From the NCBI GenBank assembly GCA_910583985.1, contig CAJTYA010000008.1:1-64000 (forward strand): a stretch of DNA of 64,000 bases, written 5' to 3'. The DNA comes from an uncultured Alistipes sp. (lineage in GTDB: Bacteria > Bacteroidota > Bacteroidia > Bacteroidales > Rikenellaceae). The translations under genes were made by a program, and so were the position numbers. The notes under the pieces were generated by a model. It had not been told where the DNA came from. It did no database searches and saw only the letters and a program-made list of their open reading frames with translations. Positions 18,464 to 28,288 of the stretch are shown piece by piece (position 1 is the first letter of the stretch; each line of letters starts with the position of its first letter).

Positions 18464-18933
18464 ACATCGACCTGATCGTCATCGGCAAGACCGATTCGTC
18501 CGAGGTGCAGGCGCTCGTGTCGTCCTATCTCAAGCGGCTCAATTTCTATACGAAAGTGACGCTCGTGACGCTGCCCGATCTCAAGAACACGCGTCACATT
18601 TCGGCCGAGAGCCAGAAGCGCCGGGAAGGGGAAATGCTGTCGAGGCAGTTCGCCGACGGCGATTTCGTCGTACTGCTCGACGAGAAGGGCGAGCAGATGC
18701 GGTCGATAGACTTTTCGCTGTGGTTGCAGAAGCGCATGAACAGCGGGCTCCGGAGGCTGTGTTTCGTCATCGGCGGTCCTTACGGCTTTTCGAAAGAGGT
18801 GTACGACCGCGCCGACGGAAAAATTTCGCTGTCGCGCATGACGTTTTCCCACCAGATCGTCCGGGCCATTTTCGCCGAGCAGCTCTACCGGGCCTTCACC
18901 ATTATCCGCAACGAGCCGTACCATCACGAGTAG
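18460..18933 (+). CDS. rlmH: 23S rRNA (pseudouridine1915-N3)-methyltransferase
   Basis: A 157-residue SPOUT-fold methyltransferase that methylates pseudouridine 1915 in helix 69 of 23S rRNA using S-adenosylmethionine, acting on the 70S ribosome. Seen: 'LLDEKGEQM', the SAM-site loop 'FVIGGPYGFS' and the C-terminal 'LSRMTFSHQIVRAIFAEQLY' knot segment. Length matches the family. The ATG overlaps the stop of the GH2-like gene in an ATGA arrangement, so it is the last gene of the der unit. No clear terminator follows. Confidence 0.97.
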   Translation: MNIDLIVIGKTDSSEVQALVSSYLKRLNFYTKVTLVTLPDLKNTRHISAESQKRREGEMLSRQFADGDFVVLLDEKGEQMRSIDFSLWLQKRMNSGLRRLCFVIGGPYGFSKEVYDRADGKISLSRMTFSHQIVRAIFAEQLYRAFTIIRNEPYHHE

Positions 18934-19545
18934 GAGAGGGCGCGGGAGCTTCGGTCGCAGGGCTCGTTCCCGTCGCGAATGCTGTCCGGTAGCCGCTTCG
19001 GTTCCGTGTGTGCGTATACACTCCCGCAAACACCGTCCGACGCACCGGGCGGTCCGACGAATCGGAACCGTCGGCCCGGCGAACCGGAGGGCTACTGTGA
19101 ACGTCGCTCGCTTCGGCTCGGTTTCCCGGCTGCCGTCGCCCTCGCTAACGGGGCGGACTTTCTGTGGGGGCCGTCCGGTCGGGGCGGTTCCGATCCGTTC
19201 TCGGTTCCTCGCGTTCTGTCGTTCGTTCGGAAGCTGTTTCGTGTTTTTCCGGGTATTCGCTTTCGAGGGCGGGCCGGAGAGATTCCGGCGGTATTTCGAT
19301 CGAGAGCGTTCCCTGCCGTTTCCTGTTGCCGTTCGGAAATTGTTTTCGTACCGTTCGGCCGTCTCAAGGCGTTCCTCGCTGCCGCGACTGTTGGGTGGCC
19401 GGGGCCGAAAACAGGCTGCCGTTCGCTCGGCCGGGCGAACGGCGTCCGCGATCGTCGAGGGCTTTTCGTTCGGTTGTTCCGGCCGTTCCGACGTGCGTCG
19501 ACGGAGCCGGCGCGTTTCCGGTACCGGGTTCGGAACCGGAGAGAA
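18934..19545. other. Gene-free spacer between convergent genes
   Basis: About 610 bp of G+C-rich sequence between the ends of rlmH and the protease gene. Frames on both strands lack domains. I find no strong terminator, which is odd for a convergent pair. Confidence 0.5.
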
Positions 19546-20868
19546 TCACTTCCGGACCCGGACGGACATCCGTTCGAAATCGACGGTCACTTCGTCGAAC
19601 AAGCGGATGAAGTCCATGCCCAATGCGCCGTCGGCGTTCGGCAGTTGCATGGCGAGGACCGGCTGCGTGTTGACGTCGATGTTTTCCATCGTGCAGAGGG
19701 TTTTGCCCACCCTGAACCGGAAGGCGGGCAGCGTGTAGACCGTCATGTCTTCGATCGTGCCGCCGTACCCGCCGTGGCTGACCGCGTTTTTCCGTCCGGC
19801 GGCTTCCACCTGCGCCCGGTGGGTGTCGTAATAGTGCACGTGCAGGTCGGCGCTTGCGTTGCCCGTGTCGAAATGGAACAGCAGCCTCTCGTCGCCTTCG
19901 TCCGAGAGGGCTTCGAGGTAGGGCTGGCCACTCTTGATCATCAGGTTGCTCCTCTTGCGCGGCGCGGCCGTCCGCTCTGCGGGGAAGACGATTTTTCTGG
20001 CCTTGGGGTAAAGCCTCACCGTGCCCGCCGCCCGCAGGAAGTCGAGTCCCAATATGGCGTCTACGCGCAGAATCGTGTCGGCGGTCGCTTCGGAAGGCAT
20101 GACGATGAAGACGGGATGGCGATAGACGATGTCGCCCACCGTGAGGCTGTCCGCCGTGCCGATCTTGGCGTACCGGTCGCCGATGCCGCTGGCGAGGATC
20201 GAGTCGCCGACGATGCGGATGCCGGCTTCGCGGGCGAAGCGTTCCGAAACGAAAGCCCCGGCCGCGCAGCCCGTGTCGAGAATGAAGGAATGCCGTTTCC
20301 CGCCGATGCCGACCGCCACGTAGGGCAGATGTCCTTTGAGTTCGCCCCGGTGGAGAATCGGTTCGATGCGGAGCGGAATTTCCGTGTCGCTCCCCGGCCG
20401 CACGAGTCGCGGGGGCGGTACGTCGCGTAGCAGGTCGAGCCGCCGGCGGAGCTGGGCGTGGGCCGGGAAATCCTTTTCGGAGACATAGGGCCGCATTTCG
20501 TCGAAAAATCCGGCCAGCAGGTCGGCGCCTCGTCCGTACTCTCCCCGTCGTCCGAGTATTTCGCTGCGGAAGTAGACCAGACTGGCCGTCGTGGAGAGGC
20601 CGATCTCTTGCCGGTGCCTGCCGAGCAACGTGTCGATGCCCGCGAGGGCGCTCTCGTCCCGGTTGAAGAAGATGTCGGTCAGCGTGCTTGCCAGCCGTCG
20701 GAGCACCGGAGAGGCGGTTTCCCGGAGCGAGGGAAGTTCCTGCTCCAGAGCGAACCAGTCGTTCCGTTCGATCAAAGCGGCTATTTTCTCGCCGCCGCCG
20801 CTCTGGGCCCGGAGTCCGCAGTGGGAACAGGCCAAAGCGAGGCATATCGTAAGAGTCCGAACATTCAT
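19546..20868 (-). CDS. Exported protein with two retropepsin-like aspartyl protease domains
   Basis: A 440-residue protein with signal peptide (MNVRTLTICLALACSHCGLRAQ). A helical region covers about 25-160 and is followed by two pepsin/retropepsin-like domains. The first has 'FILDTGCAAGAF' (D198) and a closing 'AILGLDFLR'; the second has 'FHFDTGNAS' (D334) and 'GALGMDFIRLF'. In retropepsins a dimer supplies one Asp from each half, so two DTG domains in one chain could form a pepsin-like bilobed active site. The second domain has DTGN, not DTGA/S, so activity is not certain. It is exported, probably periplasmic, substrate unknown. It is transcribed alone. Confidence 0.85.
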   Translation of the reverse strand: MNVRTLTICLALACSHCGLRAQSGGGEKIAALIERNDWFALEQELPSLRETASPVLRRLASTLTDIFFNRDESALAGIDTLLGRHRQEIGLSTTASLVYFRSEILGRRGEYGRGADLLAGFFDEMRPYVSEKDFPAHAQLRRRLDLLRDVPPPRLVRPGSDTEIPLRIEPILHRGELKGHLPYVAVGIGGKRHSFILDTGCAAGAFVSERFAREAGIRIVGDSILASGIGDRYAKIGTADSLTVGDIVYRHPVFIVMPSEATADTILRVDAILGLDFLRAAGTVRLYPKARKIVFPAERTAAPRKRSNLMIKSGQPYLEALSDEGDERLLFHFDTGNASADLHVHYYDTHRAQVEAAGRKNAVSHGGYGGTIEDMTVYTLPAFRFRVGKTLCTMENIDVNTQPVLAMQLPNADGALGMDFIRLFDEVTVDFERMSVRVRK

Positions 20869-21234
20869 AGTCGACGTTTCGATTCAGCAAAAGCGGCGTA
20901 TGCGACGGTGTCCGTTCCCGCTTCGGATGTCCGGCTGCGACGAGCGATCCGTCCGTCGCCCGCTTCTCGTCCGGACGGAAGCCGGGCGGGCGTCGGATAC
21001 GCGGCAAGACCGTGCACCGCCGCGAGGTCCGGCGAACGATCCTCGGAGACGCCGTGCCGCATCCCTGCTTTTGCGATAGGATGAACAATCGGGACCAATT
21101 TCTGTGCCGGAAGCTCGGAAGCCGTCCCGGTCGCTCTCCGGAGCGGATTTCCGCGCTCCGGGGGGAGCGTCGGTCCGTTGCGGTGCGGTTCGTCCTCGAA
21201 CCGGCCGTGCGGACGGATGTCGTCGCCGGAGCCG
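20869..21234. other. Gene-free spacer
   Basis: 366 bp upstream of the protease gene and downstream of the lyase gene. The protease promoter should lie here, but I find no good TAnnTTTG; a weak candidate is CGCTTTTG near 20,900. Confidence 0.45.
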
Positions 21235-23970
21235 CTACCGGAACGCCGCGTCGGATGTTTTCCCGTTCTTGGGTTCGATGCGGAGGACGACGGTGCCCTG
21301 CAACGGACAGCGGACGGTCGCCCTCCGTTTCCCGAAGTCGGCGGGCAGGCGTTTCCATGCGCCGTCTTGCAGGCAGACGATCTGCCGTCGGCCGCGTTTT
21401 TCGACGGGAAGCGAAATCTCGTTCAGCGGTTCGCGGCTGTACAGCGTATATCGGTCGGTGCTGTCGCGGCGCAGCCATGCGTCGTTGTCGCCGGCCGAGT
21501 GCAGGGCGAAGTCCCCTTGGGCGAACGACCGGCCGCGCAGGGCGATACGAACCGTGCGGCCGTCCAGCTCCCGGCAGACTCCCAATGTGCCGTCGAGCAT
21601 CGTGCCGTCGTCGAAACGACCCTCCCGGCCGCTGTCCGAACGGTAGAAACGGTCCCTTTGTCCCGGTCCCGATACGAACGAGAAACCGTATGCCGTCGTG
21701 TCGGAACCGTCCGCCGCAGCGATGGGCCGGGGATCGAACACGGGCGGCTCCTCGCCCTTTTTCAGCGGGAAGAGCAGTGTCTCGAAGCGTGCGGGCAGGC
21801 TCTTTTGCTGCGTGTAGGCGATGATCGGGGCCGGCAGGTTCTCGTCGTGCTCGCTGCCTGTGTTCATGTAGCCGCGTTCTATCGAGGCGACGACGGGCTC
21901 GTTGCCGACGGGCACGATGCAGAGGTTGGCGCAATCCGCGTAACGGGTGCGGAACGACAGACTGTCCGCCTGCCGTTCGACGGGGCCGGGCAGCGTGTGG
22001 AAGTATTGCTTGAGCACCGGAGAACCCTCGCCGGTCAGCCGGTCGCGTAGCAGCCAGTATTCGCCTTTGACGAAGAAAAGTTCCCGCTCGTGGTCCACGC
22101 CGTCGTAGTCGAGCAGCCGTCCGCGCGCGTAGTCGTACAGCGCGTTGCTCTCCCACGCTTCGTTGCGCACCTCGTCGCTGCCGGCCTTTTTGGCCAGTTG
22201 TCGCTTCCCGTCGGTGCCGACCTGTATGCCGTTGTGGGCCCGGACGGTCCGATAGTAGGCGGTGAAAAGCGGATCGTTGTAGCTCACTCCGCGTCCCGGA
22301 TCGACCACGAGCGTCTTGTCGTAGGCGAAGAGTTCGATGTTCAGGTAGTCGTGGTGGTTGTGCGAGCCCGCGCCGTCCGGCGAGTTGTCGAACAGGCAGT
22401 AGAGCGAGCCGCCCTCCTCGTCCCTGCAGGCCTTGCCGCTGCGCATGACGACCAGCCGGGAAGCCGGCAGCCGCAGCGACTCGAACGCGAGGTCGGGCAG
22501 GGCGGGGGCGGCGACGAATCTGTCGTACCCCGTTTTGCCGAAATAGACGTAATCCTCGGCCGCGAAAGAGCCCGCGAGCGTTTTGTAGACCGGATCGCCG
22601 AACAGCACGGTCGCGCGGCCGAAAAAGTCGGCGTCGTCGCGCACGGCCTCCGACCGCGCGCCTTTGAAATACACGCCCATGTCGCCCATCGACGGGTTAC
22701 TGTTGTCGGGTTTCTTGAGGCGGGCGATCAGGTCGTAGGTCTTCCGGAGTTTATCCATCGCCTCGTCGTCCAGTCCGGGCAGGCCGTTGAGTTCCGAAAT
22801 GAAATAGACGGCTTTCGTGGCGGTCTCGCCCACGTGGCGGTGGTAGTCGACCGTCAGTTCGAACTGGAATCCGTCGTCGTTGACGGCAGCCTTGAGGTTG
22901 TTCGAGAGCGTCGTCCGGCAGAATCGCAGGATGTCTTCGGCGTTTTTCCATTCGGGCATGAGGACCGCCAGCGGGACGATGCCCGACGACACGGTGGTCT
23001 CCCAGTTGCCGCAGGCGCCTCGTTTCAGGTAGTCGTACAAGTAGCGCGTGTGCTCCATCGCCGAGCGGAAGAACCGTCCCTTCCGCTCCGTGGTGAAGCG
23101 GGGCGAGTCGGCGAAGTAGTGGTAGCTCTGGAGCCAGTTGCCGATCCGGATGCCGGCCTCCAGCGCACGCCACGGACCGTGCGGAGCCGTGTAGCTCTGG
23201 CGGTGCGGAGCCCATGTCCCGCCGGTGAGCTCCACCGTGTGGGCCGGCACGGGGTTGTCCTCGATCCAGTCTTCGATCCAGTGCCACCAGCCGTCGAAAT
23301 ATTTCTCGTCCCCGGTGAACCAGTAGGCTAGTCCCAGATCGTTCAGGTAGGCCATGCGGTTCTGGACGTTGATCCACTCCTTGTTCTCGTCCCGCCACGT
23401 GATGTCGCCGTCTTCCCAGCGGTAGACGGTGCCTTCGATGGGCAGCTCGTAGGCGAGGGTACGCTCGGCTTTCTCCATCGTTTTTTGCTCGAAGTCGGGA
23501 TAGAGCCTCCGCAGGTCGGCGACCACCTCGTCGCGGTTTTTAGGACCGTACATGAACCGGCGGTCCGTCCGCCGGCCGAGGATGCGGAAGTAACGCTCCG
23601 CCGCCTCGTCGTACCGCTGCGCTTCGACGGCTTCTTTCACCTCGCCCAGCCCCGGATAGTTCAGGTCGATGCCGGAGAAAAAGGCCTGTTCGTCGGCGAT
23701 GCGGAACGGTTGCTGAGCCCGCGACGGAGCGAACGGCACCGTGAGGAGCGCGACGAGCGCGAATGCCTGCCGCGCTGCACGGAGAGCCCTCTGCCCGGCG
23801 GTCGCTGCGGATGTTGCGGAACGCGTTTTTCGGACGGACGGTCGCGCGGGCTGCCTGTGGTGCGGGGACCGGCGGGATGCCTGTCTGGCAGGGTGCGGGA
23901 ACAGGGGACCGGAAGAGCGGAAAAATCGGCAGACCGATCCTGCGGTTCGGGTGGCGACAGGGGTTTTCAT
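21235..23970 (-). CDS. Heparinase II/III-like polysaccharide lyase
   Basis: Predicted 911-residue exported protein. It has an N-terminal alpha/alpha-toroid (about 140-460; EWINVQNRMAYLNDLG, GNWETTVSSG) and the heparinase II/III-like beta-sandwich with conserved 'SHNHHDYLN' (H537) and 'DPGRGVSYNDP'. Such lyases cleave uronic-acid polysaccharides (heparin/heparan sulfate, alginate, related glycans) by beta-elimination; the substrate is not readable here. The start at 23970 is set by the promoter at 23997-24029, which rules out the in-frame start at 24066. Even so, about 60 Arg/Ser/Pro-rich residues precede the signal-like 'FALVALLTVPFAPSRAQ', so translation might start later. Confidence 0.85.
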   Translation of the reverse strand: MKTPVATRTAGSVCRFFRSSGPLFPHPARQASRRSPHHRQPARPSVRKTRSATSAATAGQRALRAARQAFALVALLTVPFAPSRAQQPFRIADEQAFFSGIDLNYPGLGEVKEAVEAQRYDEAAERYFRILGRRTDRRFMYGPKNRDEVVADLRRLYPDFEQKTMEKAERTLAYELPIEGTVYRWEDGDITWRDENKEWINVQNRMAYLNDLGLAYWFTGDEKYFDGWWHWIEDWIEDNPVPAHTVELTGGTWAPHRQSYTAPHGPWRALEAGIRIGNWLQSYHYFADSPRFTTERKGRFFRSAMEHTRYLYDYLKRGACGNWETTVSSGIVPLAVLMPEWKNAEDILRFCRTTLSNNLKAAVNDDGFQFELTVDYHRHVGETATKAVYFISELNGLPGLDDEAMDKLRKTYDLIARLKKPDNSNPSMGDMGVYFKGARSEAVRDDADFFGRATVLFGDPVYKTLAGSFAAEDYVYFGKTGYDRFVAAPALPDLAFESLRLPASRLVVMRSGKACRDEEGGSLYCLFDNSPDGAGSHNHHDYLNIELFAYDKTLVVDPGRGVSYNDPLFTAYYRTVRAHNGIQVGTDGKRQLAKKAGSDEVRNEAWESNALYDYARGRLLDYDGVDHERELFFVKGEYWLLRDRLTGEGSPVLKQYFHTLPGPVERQADSLSFRTRYADCANLCIVPVGNEPVVASIERGYMNTGSEHDENLPAPIIAYTQQKSLPARFETLLFPLKKGEEPPVFDPRPIAAADGSDTTAYGFSFVSGPGQRDRFYRSDSGREGRFDDGTMLDGTLGVCRELDGRTVRIALRGRSFAQGDFALHSAGDNDAWLRRDSTDRYTLYSREPLNEISLPVEKRGRRQIVCLQDGAWKRLPADFGKRRATVRCPLQGTVVLRIEPKNGKTSDAAFR

Positions 23971-23996
23971 CGTAGGCAAACGTTTGGGAGTTTTCA

Positions 23997-24029
23997 CAAA
24001 AATAGCGAAAATATCCGGGTTCGTGCAAA
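23997..24029 (-). promoter_or_regulatory. Promoter for the heparinase II/III-like gene
   Basis: On the minus strand TTTG (24029-24026), 21 bp, then TATTTTTG (24004-23997): perfect matches to both elements. Transcription would start near 23990, only about 20 nt before the ATG at 23970. Confidence 0.75.
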
Positions 24030-25040
24030 CGGTTGCAGAAATAATTCCCCTCCGCGACCGAAGCATCGGACTCCTGACGGCCGGCGCTCGATTGCGGGAG
24101 CGTCGTGCGGAGCGGGGAACGGGCGCTCCGGTCCTTTCTTCGCGGTGACGAGTCTGAGGCGGTCCGGTCCGGGATCGTATGGAAGGACCGGAGGAGACCG
24201 TGACGACTGTCCCTTCCGGCGCGACAGCCCGCTGTGCGGCGCGTGTTCTTCGGTTATATCGTGCGGCGATGTTTTTTTGCCGGGGAAAGGAGTGCGAAGG
24301 GTCGGGGCGGCGGCACGGGAGGCTGCCGGTGCGAAGCGCGATGGTTTTTGTGTTCGGGTCCTGTTGTCGGCCGCATCCGGTCTTTCCCGGCGGACGATCG
24401 GTCGATGCTCTTTTTGCGGATGTTGCTTCCGGCCGGAGCGGACACGGGAATGCGGGGCCCGATCCGTTCTTCGTCGTCGTTCGGAGAGGAATCGGCGCTT
24501 CGAAAAGTACGGAGCTCCGGTCTGCGAATCGCAGGGAGTTTTGCCGAACCGGATGACGACCGAGTTTCGGAGCCAGTTCGGGGATGTGCCGGCTGTCGGT
24601 CCGGCTCGGCTCGTCGGTTCTTTTTTTCGAACGGTCGGTTCGGGCGGTTCATCCCGCATGCGTGCGAGGAGGTTGTGGTTGTTCCCGTGTTGTACGGACA
24701 ATACGGTTCGGTCCGTCGGGCCCGGCTTTCGTCGTCCTTTTCAGGCCGGCGGGAGGCGGAAAGCGGATCGCTTTCAGTGTCTTGTCGTGGATTCGGCGAC
24801 AAAGGAGAGAGGGTGGACGGATGCCCCGTGTCCATCTGTCGGGAATGCCTGCCCGGAGACGAGGCGTTGCGGCGGGAAACCGTGGCGGGTTTCCGCCGGG
24901 CGGTTTCGGGATCGAAGGTCGCTGCTGCGGAGGTCTCCCCGCAGCGGTCGTTCGGAACGTGTGTCCGCGGCATCGGCGCGAGGACGGTGCCGGACGGTCG
25001 GAAAGACGGTAAGGGCCGGAGACGAGGGACGATAAACGAA
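24030..25040. other. 1-kb gene-free spacer
   Basis: The longest empty stretch in the window apart from the left edge. Frames exist on both strands, but all are Arg/Ser/Gly/Pro rich without any domain. No RNA gene recognised. Confidence 0.5.
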
Positions 25041-25069
25041 CGGGACGATGCGAGAAAAGCATCGTCCCG
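25041..25069 (-). terminator. Terminator of the ychF-gltX unit
   Basis: Perfect 11-bp stem CGGGACGATGC / GCATCGTCCCG with loop GAGAAAA; the minus strand continues TTCGTTTATC. It lies 26 bp after the gltX stop. Confidence 0.8.
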
Positions 25070-25094
25070 TCGAAGGATTCGGATCGGCGTGCCG

Positions 25095-26621
25095 TTACCG
25101 GCCCAGCTTTTCGAGGGCCGCGTCGATGCGGCGCAGCGTCTCTTCTTTCCCGATGATTTCGCAGATGTCGAAGATGCTCGGTCCGGAGCTGGCGCCCACC
25201 AGCGTCAGGCGGAACGAGTTCATCACCTGTCCCATCGGATATTCGCGGGCGACGATCCAGTCGTGCACGATCCGTTCGGCATTCTCTTTGGTGAAATCCC
25301 CGATGCCGGCGAGCACTTCGCGCAGGGCCGCGATGCGGGCCGGATTCTCGCCTTTCCAGAATTTCGCCGTTCCCTTGGCGTCGTACTCCTGCGGTGCGAT
25401 GAACAGGAACGACGACAGGTCCCAGAGGTCGGAGACGAACGTCGCCCGTTCCTTGAGCAGCGCCACGATGCGGGTCGTTTTGGCGAGGTCGGCCTCCACA
25501 CCTTTCTCCCGGAGCAGGGGCTGCAGCAGTCCGGCCACCTCTTCGTCCGTCTTGGCGTGCAGGTATTGGGCGTTGAACCAGCGGGTCTTTTCGGGGTTGA
25601 ACCGGGCGCCGCTCTTGCTTACCCGCTCCAGCGAGAACGCTTCGATGAGTTCGTCCATTGAGAAAATCTCTTGTTCCGTGCCCGGATTCCATCCCAGCAG
25701 GGCGAGCATGTTGACGAACGCTTCGGGGAAGTAGTCGTCTTCGCGATAGCCTCTGGCCGTTTCTCCTTCGGGCGAAACCCAGCGCAGCGGGAAGACGGGG
25801 AAGCCCATCTTGTCGCCGTCGCGCTTGCTGAGCTTACCGCCTCCGGTGGGTTTGAGCAGCAGCGGCAGGTGGGCGAACTGCGGCTGCGTGTCGCTCCATC
25901 CCAGTGCCCGGTAGAGCAGGTAGTGCAGCGGCAACGAGGGCAGCCACTCCTCGCCCCGGATCACGTGCGAAATCTCCATCAGGTGGTCGTCGACGATGTT
26001 GGCCAGATGGTAGGTCGGCAGCGCATCGGCCGATTTGTAAAGCACCTTGTCGTCCAAGGTGGACGTGTTGACCGTCACGTCGCCCCGGATCAGGTCGTGC
26101 ATGTGCACCTCTTCGTTTTCGGGCATCTTGAACCGCACGACCCACTGCTCGCCGGCGTCGATGCGCCGACGGACCTCTTCGGGGGAGAGGGCCAGCGAGG
26201 TAGCCAGTTTTTCGCGCACCCGAAAGTCGTAGGCGAACGTCTTTCCTTCGGCTTCGGCGGCCGAACGGATCGCGGCGAGCTCTTCGGGCGTGTCGAAGGC
26301 ATAGTAGGCGTGGCCCGATTCGATGAGTTGCAGGGCGTATTGCAGGTAGATTTCCCGGCGTTCGCTCTGGCGGTAGGGGGCGTGGGGGCCGCCCTCCCGG
26401 ACCCCTTCGTCGATGGCGATGCCGCACCACGCGAGCGATTCCATGATATAGTCTTCGGCTCCGGGGACGAAACGGTGCGAATCGGTGTCTTCGATGCGCA
26501 GGATGAAATCCCCTCCGTTTTTCTTGGCGAACAGGTAATTGTACAAAGCCGTCCGCACGCCGCCCATGTGGAGCGGACCGGTGGGGCTCGGTGCGAAACG
26601 CACCCTGACTTTTCGTTCCAT
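25095..26621 (-). CDS. gltX: Glutamyl-tRNA synthetase
   Basis: A 508-residue class I aminoacyl-tRNA synthetase that charges tRNA-Glu. The HIGH-like motif 'PLHMGG' (H18) and the KMSKS-like motif 'KLSKRDG' (K263) are both present, with the C-terminal helical anticodon-binding domain ending in 'AALEKLGR'. The gene starts 15 bp after the SIMPL gene and ends the run begun by ychF. A hairpin terminator follows. Confidence 0.97.
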   Translation of the reverse strand: MERKVRVRFAPSPTGPLHMGGVRTALYNYLFAKKNGGDFILRIEDTDSHRFVPGAEDYIMESLAWCGIAIDEGVREGGPHAPYRQSERREIYLQYALQLIESGHAYYAFDTPEELAAIRSAAEAEGKTFAYDFRVREKLATSLALSPEEVRRRIDAGEQWVVRFKMPENEEVHMHDLIRGDVTVNTSTLDDKVLYKSADALPTYHLANIVDDHLMEISHVIRGEEWLPSLPLHYLLYRALGWSDTQPQFAHLPLLLKPTGGGKLSKRDGDKMGFPVFPLRWVSPEGETARGYREDDYFPEAFVNMLALLGWNPGTEQEIFSMDELIEAFSLERVSKSGARFNPEKTRWFNAQYLHAKTDEEVAGLLQPLLREKGVEADLAKTTRIVALLKERATFVSDLWDLSSFLFIAPQEYDAKGTAKFWKGENPARIAALREVLAGIGDFTKENAERIVHDWIVAREYPMGQVMNSFRLTLVGASSGPSIFDICEIIGKEETLRRIDAALEKLGR

Positions 26622-26636
26622 TTTTTCGTTTATCGT

Positions 26637-27371
26637 TTATTTGACAAGATATTCCAGTCTTACGGTGATGCTCGCTTTCTTGTGTTTGGAGGCCGAGTTG
26701 TAGACGCCTCCGGCCGAAAGCGCTTCGTTCGAGTTGGCGCCGGTGATCTGGAACACGCCCATGCGGGCGCCGGAAAGCCTTCCGAGCCGTGCCCCGGCGT
26801 TTCGGGCGATGTTTTCGGCCCGCGTGCGGGCGTCGGCCGAAGCCTGTTCGATGAGTTCCTGCTTGAGGTCCGAAAGCCGCGTGTAGAAATAGTCGGGCTG
26901 TTCCGATTCGACCATGACGCCCCGCGCGATCAACGACGAAATTTCGCGCGACACGTTCTCGACGGCCTCCACGTCGGTCGATTCGATCTTGAATTCCTGC
27001 CGCAACTGGTAGCCGGTGAACCGCTCGCCCACATAGTGGCCGTTGTCGTAGACCGATTCGGAGAGGCGCTCGACGTTGACGAACATGAACAGCACGGTGC
27101 TGTCGGCCACGCCCTTTTCGTGCAGATAGGCCTGTACCTTCCGTTTGTTCTCTTCCAAAGCCGCATAACCGCCGCCGACGGTCGCGGCCTGTTCCACGAC
27201 GGCTCCTTTCCATACGATCAGGTCCGAGGTAAATTCCTTTTCGCCCAGTCCCGTGACGGCGATGCGGTCCTGCGAACGGTATTTGTACGTGTAGCTGCGC
27301 CCCAGCACGGCGGCCGCTATGACCGCGCAGATTCCGAGGATGGCCGGAACCCATATTTTTCGAGTTTCCAT
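26637..27371 (-). CDS. SIMPL domain (DUF541) membrane-anchored protein
   Basis: A 244-residue protein with one N-terminal membrane anchor (VPAILGICAVIAAAVLG) and a periplasmic SIMPL/DUF541 domain: 'DRIAVTGLGEKEF' at its start and the C-terminal 'SADARTRAENIARNAGARLG' helix typical of the family. SIMPL proteins (for example BP26/OMP28) form ring-like oligomers; their job is unclear, with suggested roles in stress or in signalling. Spacing of 13 bp to the fructokinase gene and 15 bp to gltX indicates co-transcription. Confidence 0.88.
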   Translation of the reverse strand: METRKIWVPAILGICAVIAAAVLGRSYTYKYRSQDRIAVTGLGEKEFTSDLIVWKGAVVEQAATVGGGYAALEENKRKVQAYLHEKGVADSTVLFMFVNVERLSESVYDNGHYVGERFTGYQLRQEFKIESTDVEAVENVSREISSLIARGVMVESEQPDYFYTRLSDLKQELIEQASADARTRAENIARNAGARLGRLSGARMGVFQITGANSNEALSAGGVYNSASKHKKASITVRLEYLVK

Positions 27372-27384
27372 AATCTTTTTCGAA

Positions 27385-28275
27385 TTACTGTTTCAGCCGT
27401 TTTACGAGTTCGCCGGGCAGTTCGGGCATCGCTCCGGCCTGCGTGCAGACGTAGGCCGAGACGTCCACGGCCAGCCTGTGCGCTTCGCGGAGCGGCAGGC
27501 CGCCGAGCAGTGAAGCGCAGAACGTCGCGGTGAACGAATCGCCCGCCCCCACGGTGTCGGCCACCTTCACCTTCGGCGTTTCGAGGAACGAGACCTCGTC
27601 GCCCGAAAAGACGTAGCTGCCGGCGGTTCCGCACGTGAGAATGAGCATCCGCAGGCCGTGCCGCTCCGTCAGCGTCCGGCACGTCCGATCGGCGTCGCCG
27701 GTATCGAGACCGAACATCTGTTCGATCAGAAGCAGTTCTTCGTCGTTTATCTTCAGTACGTTGCACCGTCGGAGCGAGGCTTCGATCACCTCTTTCGAGT
27801 AGAAGTGCTGCCGCAGGTTGATGTCGAATACCTTGTAGCGGTCCGCTCCGTCGGGCATCGTGTCGAGGAAGCGTCCGATCGTCGCGTGCGAGACGGGACT
27901 GCGCTGGGCCAGCGAGCCGAAACACACGCAGCGGGTGTGCCGGGCGAGCGCTTCGACGCGGGCCGTGAACGGAATGTGGTCCCATGCCGCTTGCTCCCGG
28001 ATGTCGTAGCGCGGTATGCCGGCCTCGTCGAGGGTGACCTGCACCGTGCCGGTGGGGTACGCCACGCGTTCGATCTCCCCGGCGAGCCCTTTGCCGCGGA
28101 GGATCGCCAGCGCCTCGTCGCCAAGGGCGTCCGTACCCACGGCGCTCAATACCGTGCTTTCGAATCCGAACTGTGCGATGTGGTAGGCGAAGTTGGCCGG
28201 GGCGCCGCCCAGCTTTTTCCCTTCGGGCAGCATGTCCCAGAGCACTTCGCCCATGCCTGCGATGATTCCGTCCAT
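27385..28275 (-). CDS. PfkB-family sugar kinase, probable fructokinase
   Basis: A 296-residue ribokinase/PfkB kinase. The N-terminal signature 'GEVLWDMLPEGKKLGGAPANF' is that of bacterial fructokinases, and the C-terminal signature 'DTVGAGDSFTA' carries the catalytic base D246 (G243-A-G-D246). It transfers phosphate from ATP to a hexose, most likely fructose at C-6. It is 13 bp downstream of an MFS sugar transporter, which suggests import and phosphorylation of the same sugar. Confidence 0.88.
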   Translation of the reverse strand: MDGIIAGMGEVLWDMLPEGKKLGGAPANFAYHIAQFGFESTVLSAVGTDALGDEALAILRGKGLAGEIERVAYPTGTVQVTLDEAGIPRYDIREQAAWDHIPFTARVEALARHTRCVCFGSLAQRSPVSHATIGRFLDTMPDGADRYKVFDINLRQHFYSKEVIEASLRRCNVLKINDEELLLIEQMFGLDTGDADRTCRTLTERHGLRMLILTCGTAGSYVFSGDEVSFLETPKVKVADTVGAGDSFTATFCASLLGGLPLREAHRLAVDVSAYVCTQAGAMPELPGELVKRLKQ

Positions 28276-28288
28276 GGCGGTGGAAGAT

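Noticed and set aside
19364..22156. A 930-codon minus-strand frame overlapping both the protease and lyase genes
   Set aside because: It runs in another frame through two genes that have motifs and signal peptides, and consists of Arg/Pro-rich low-complexity sequence.
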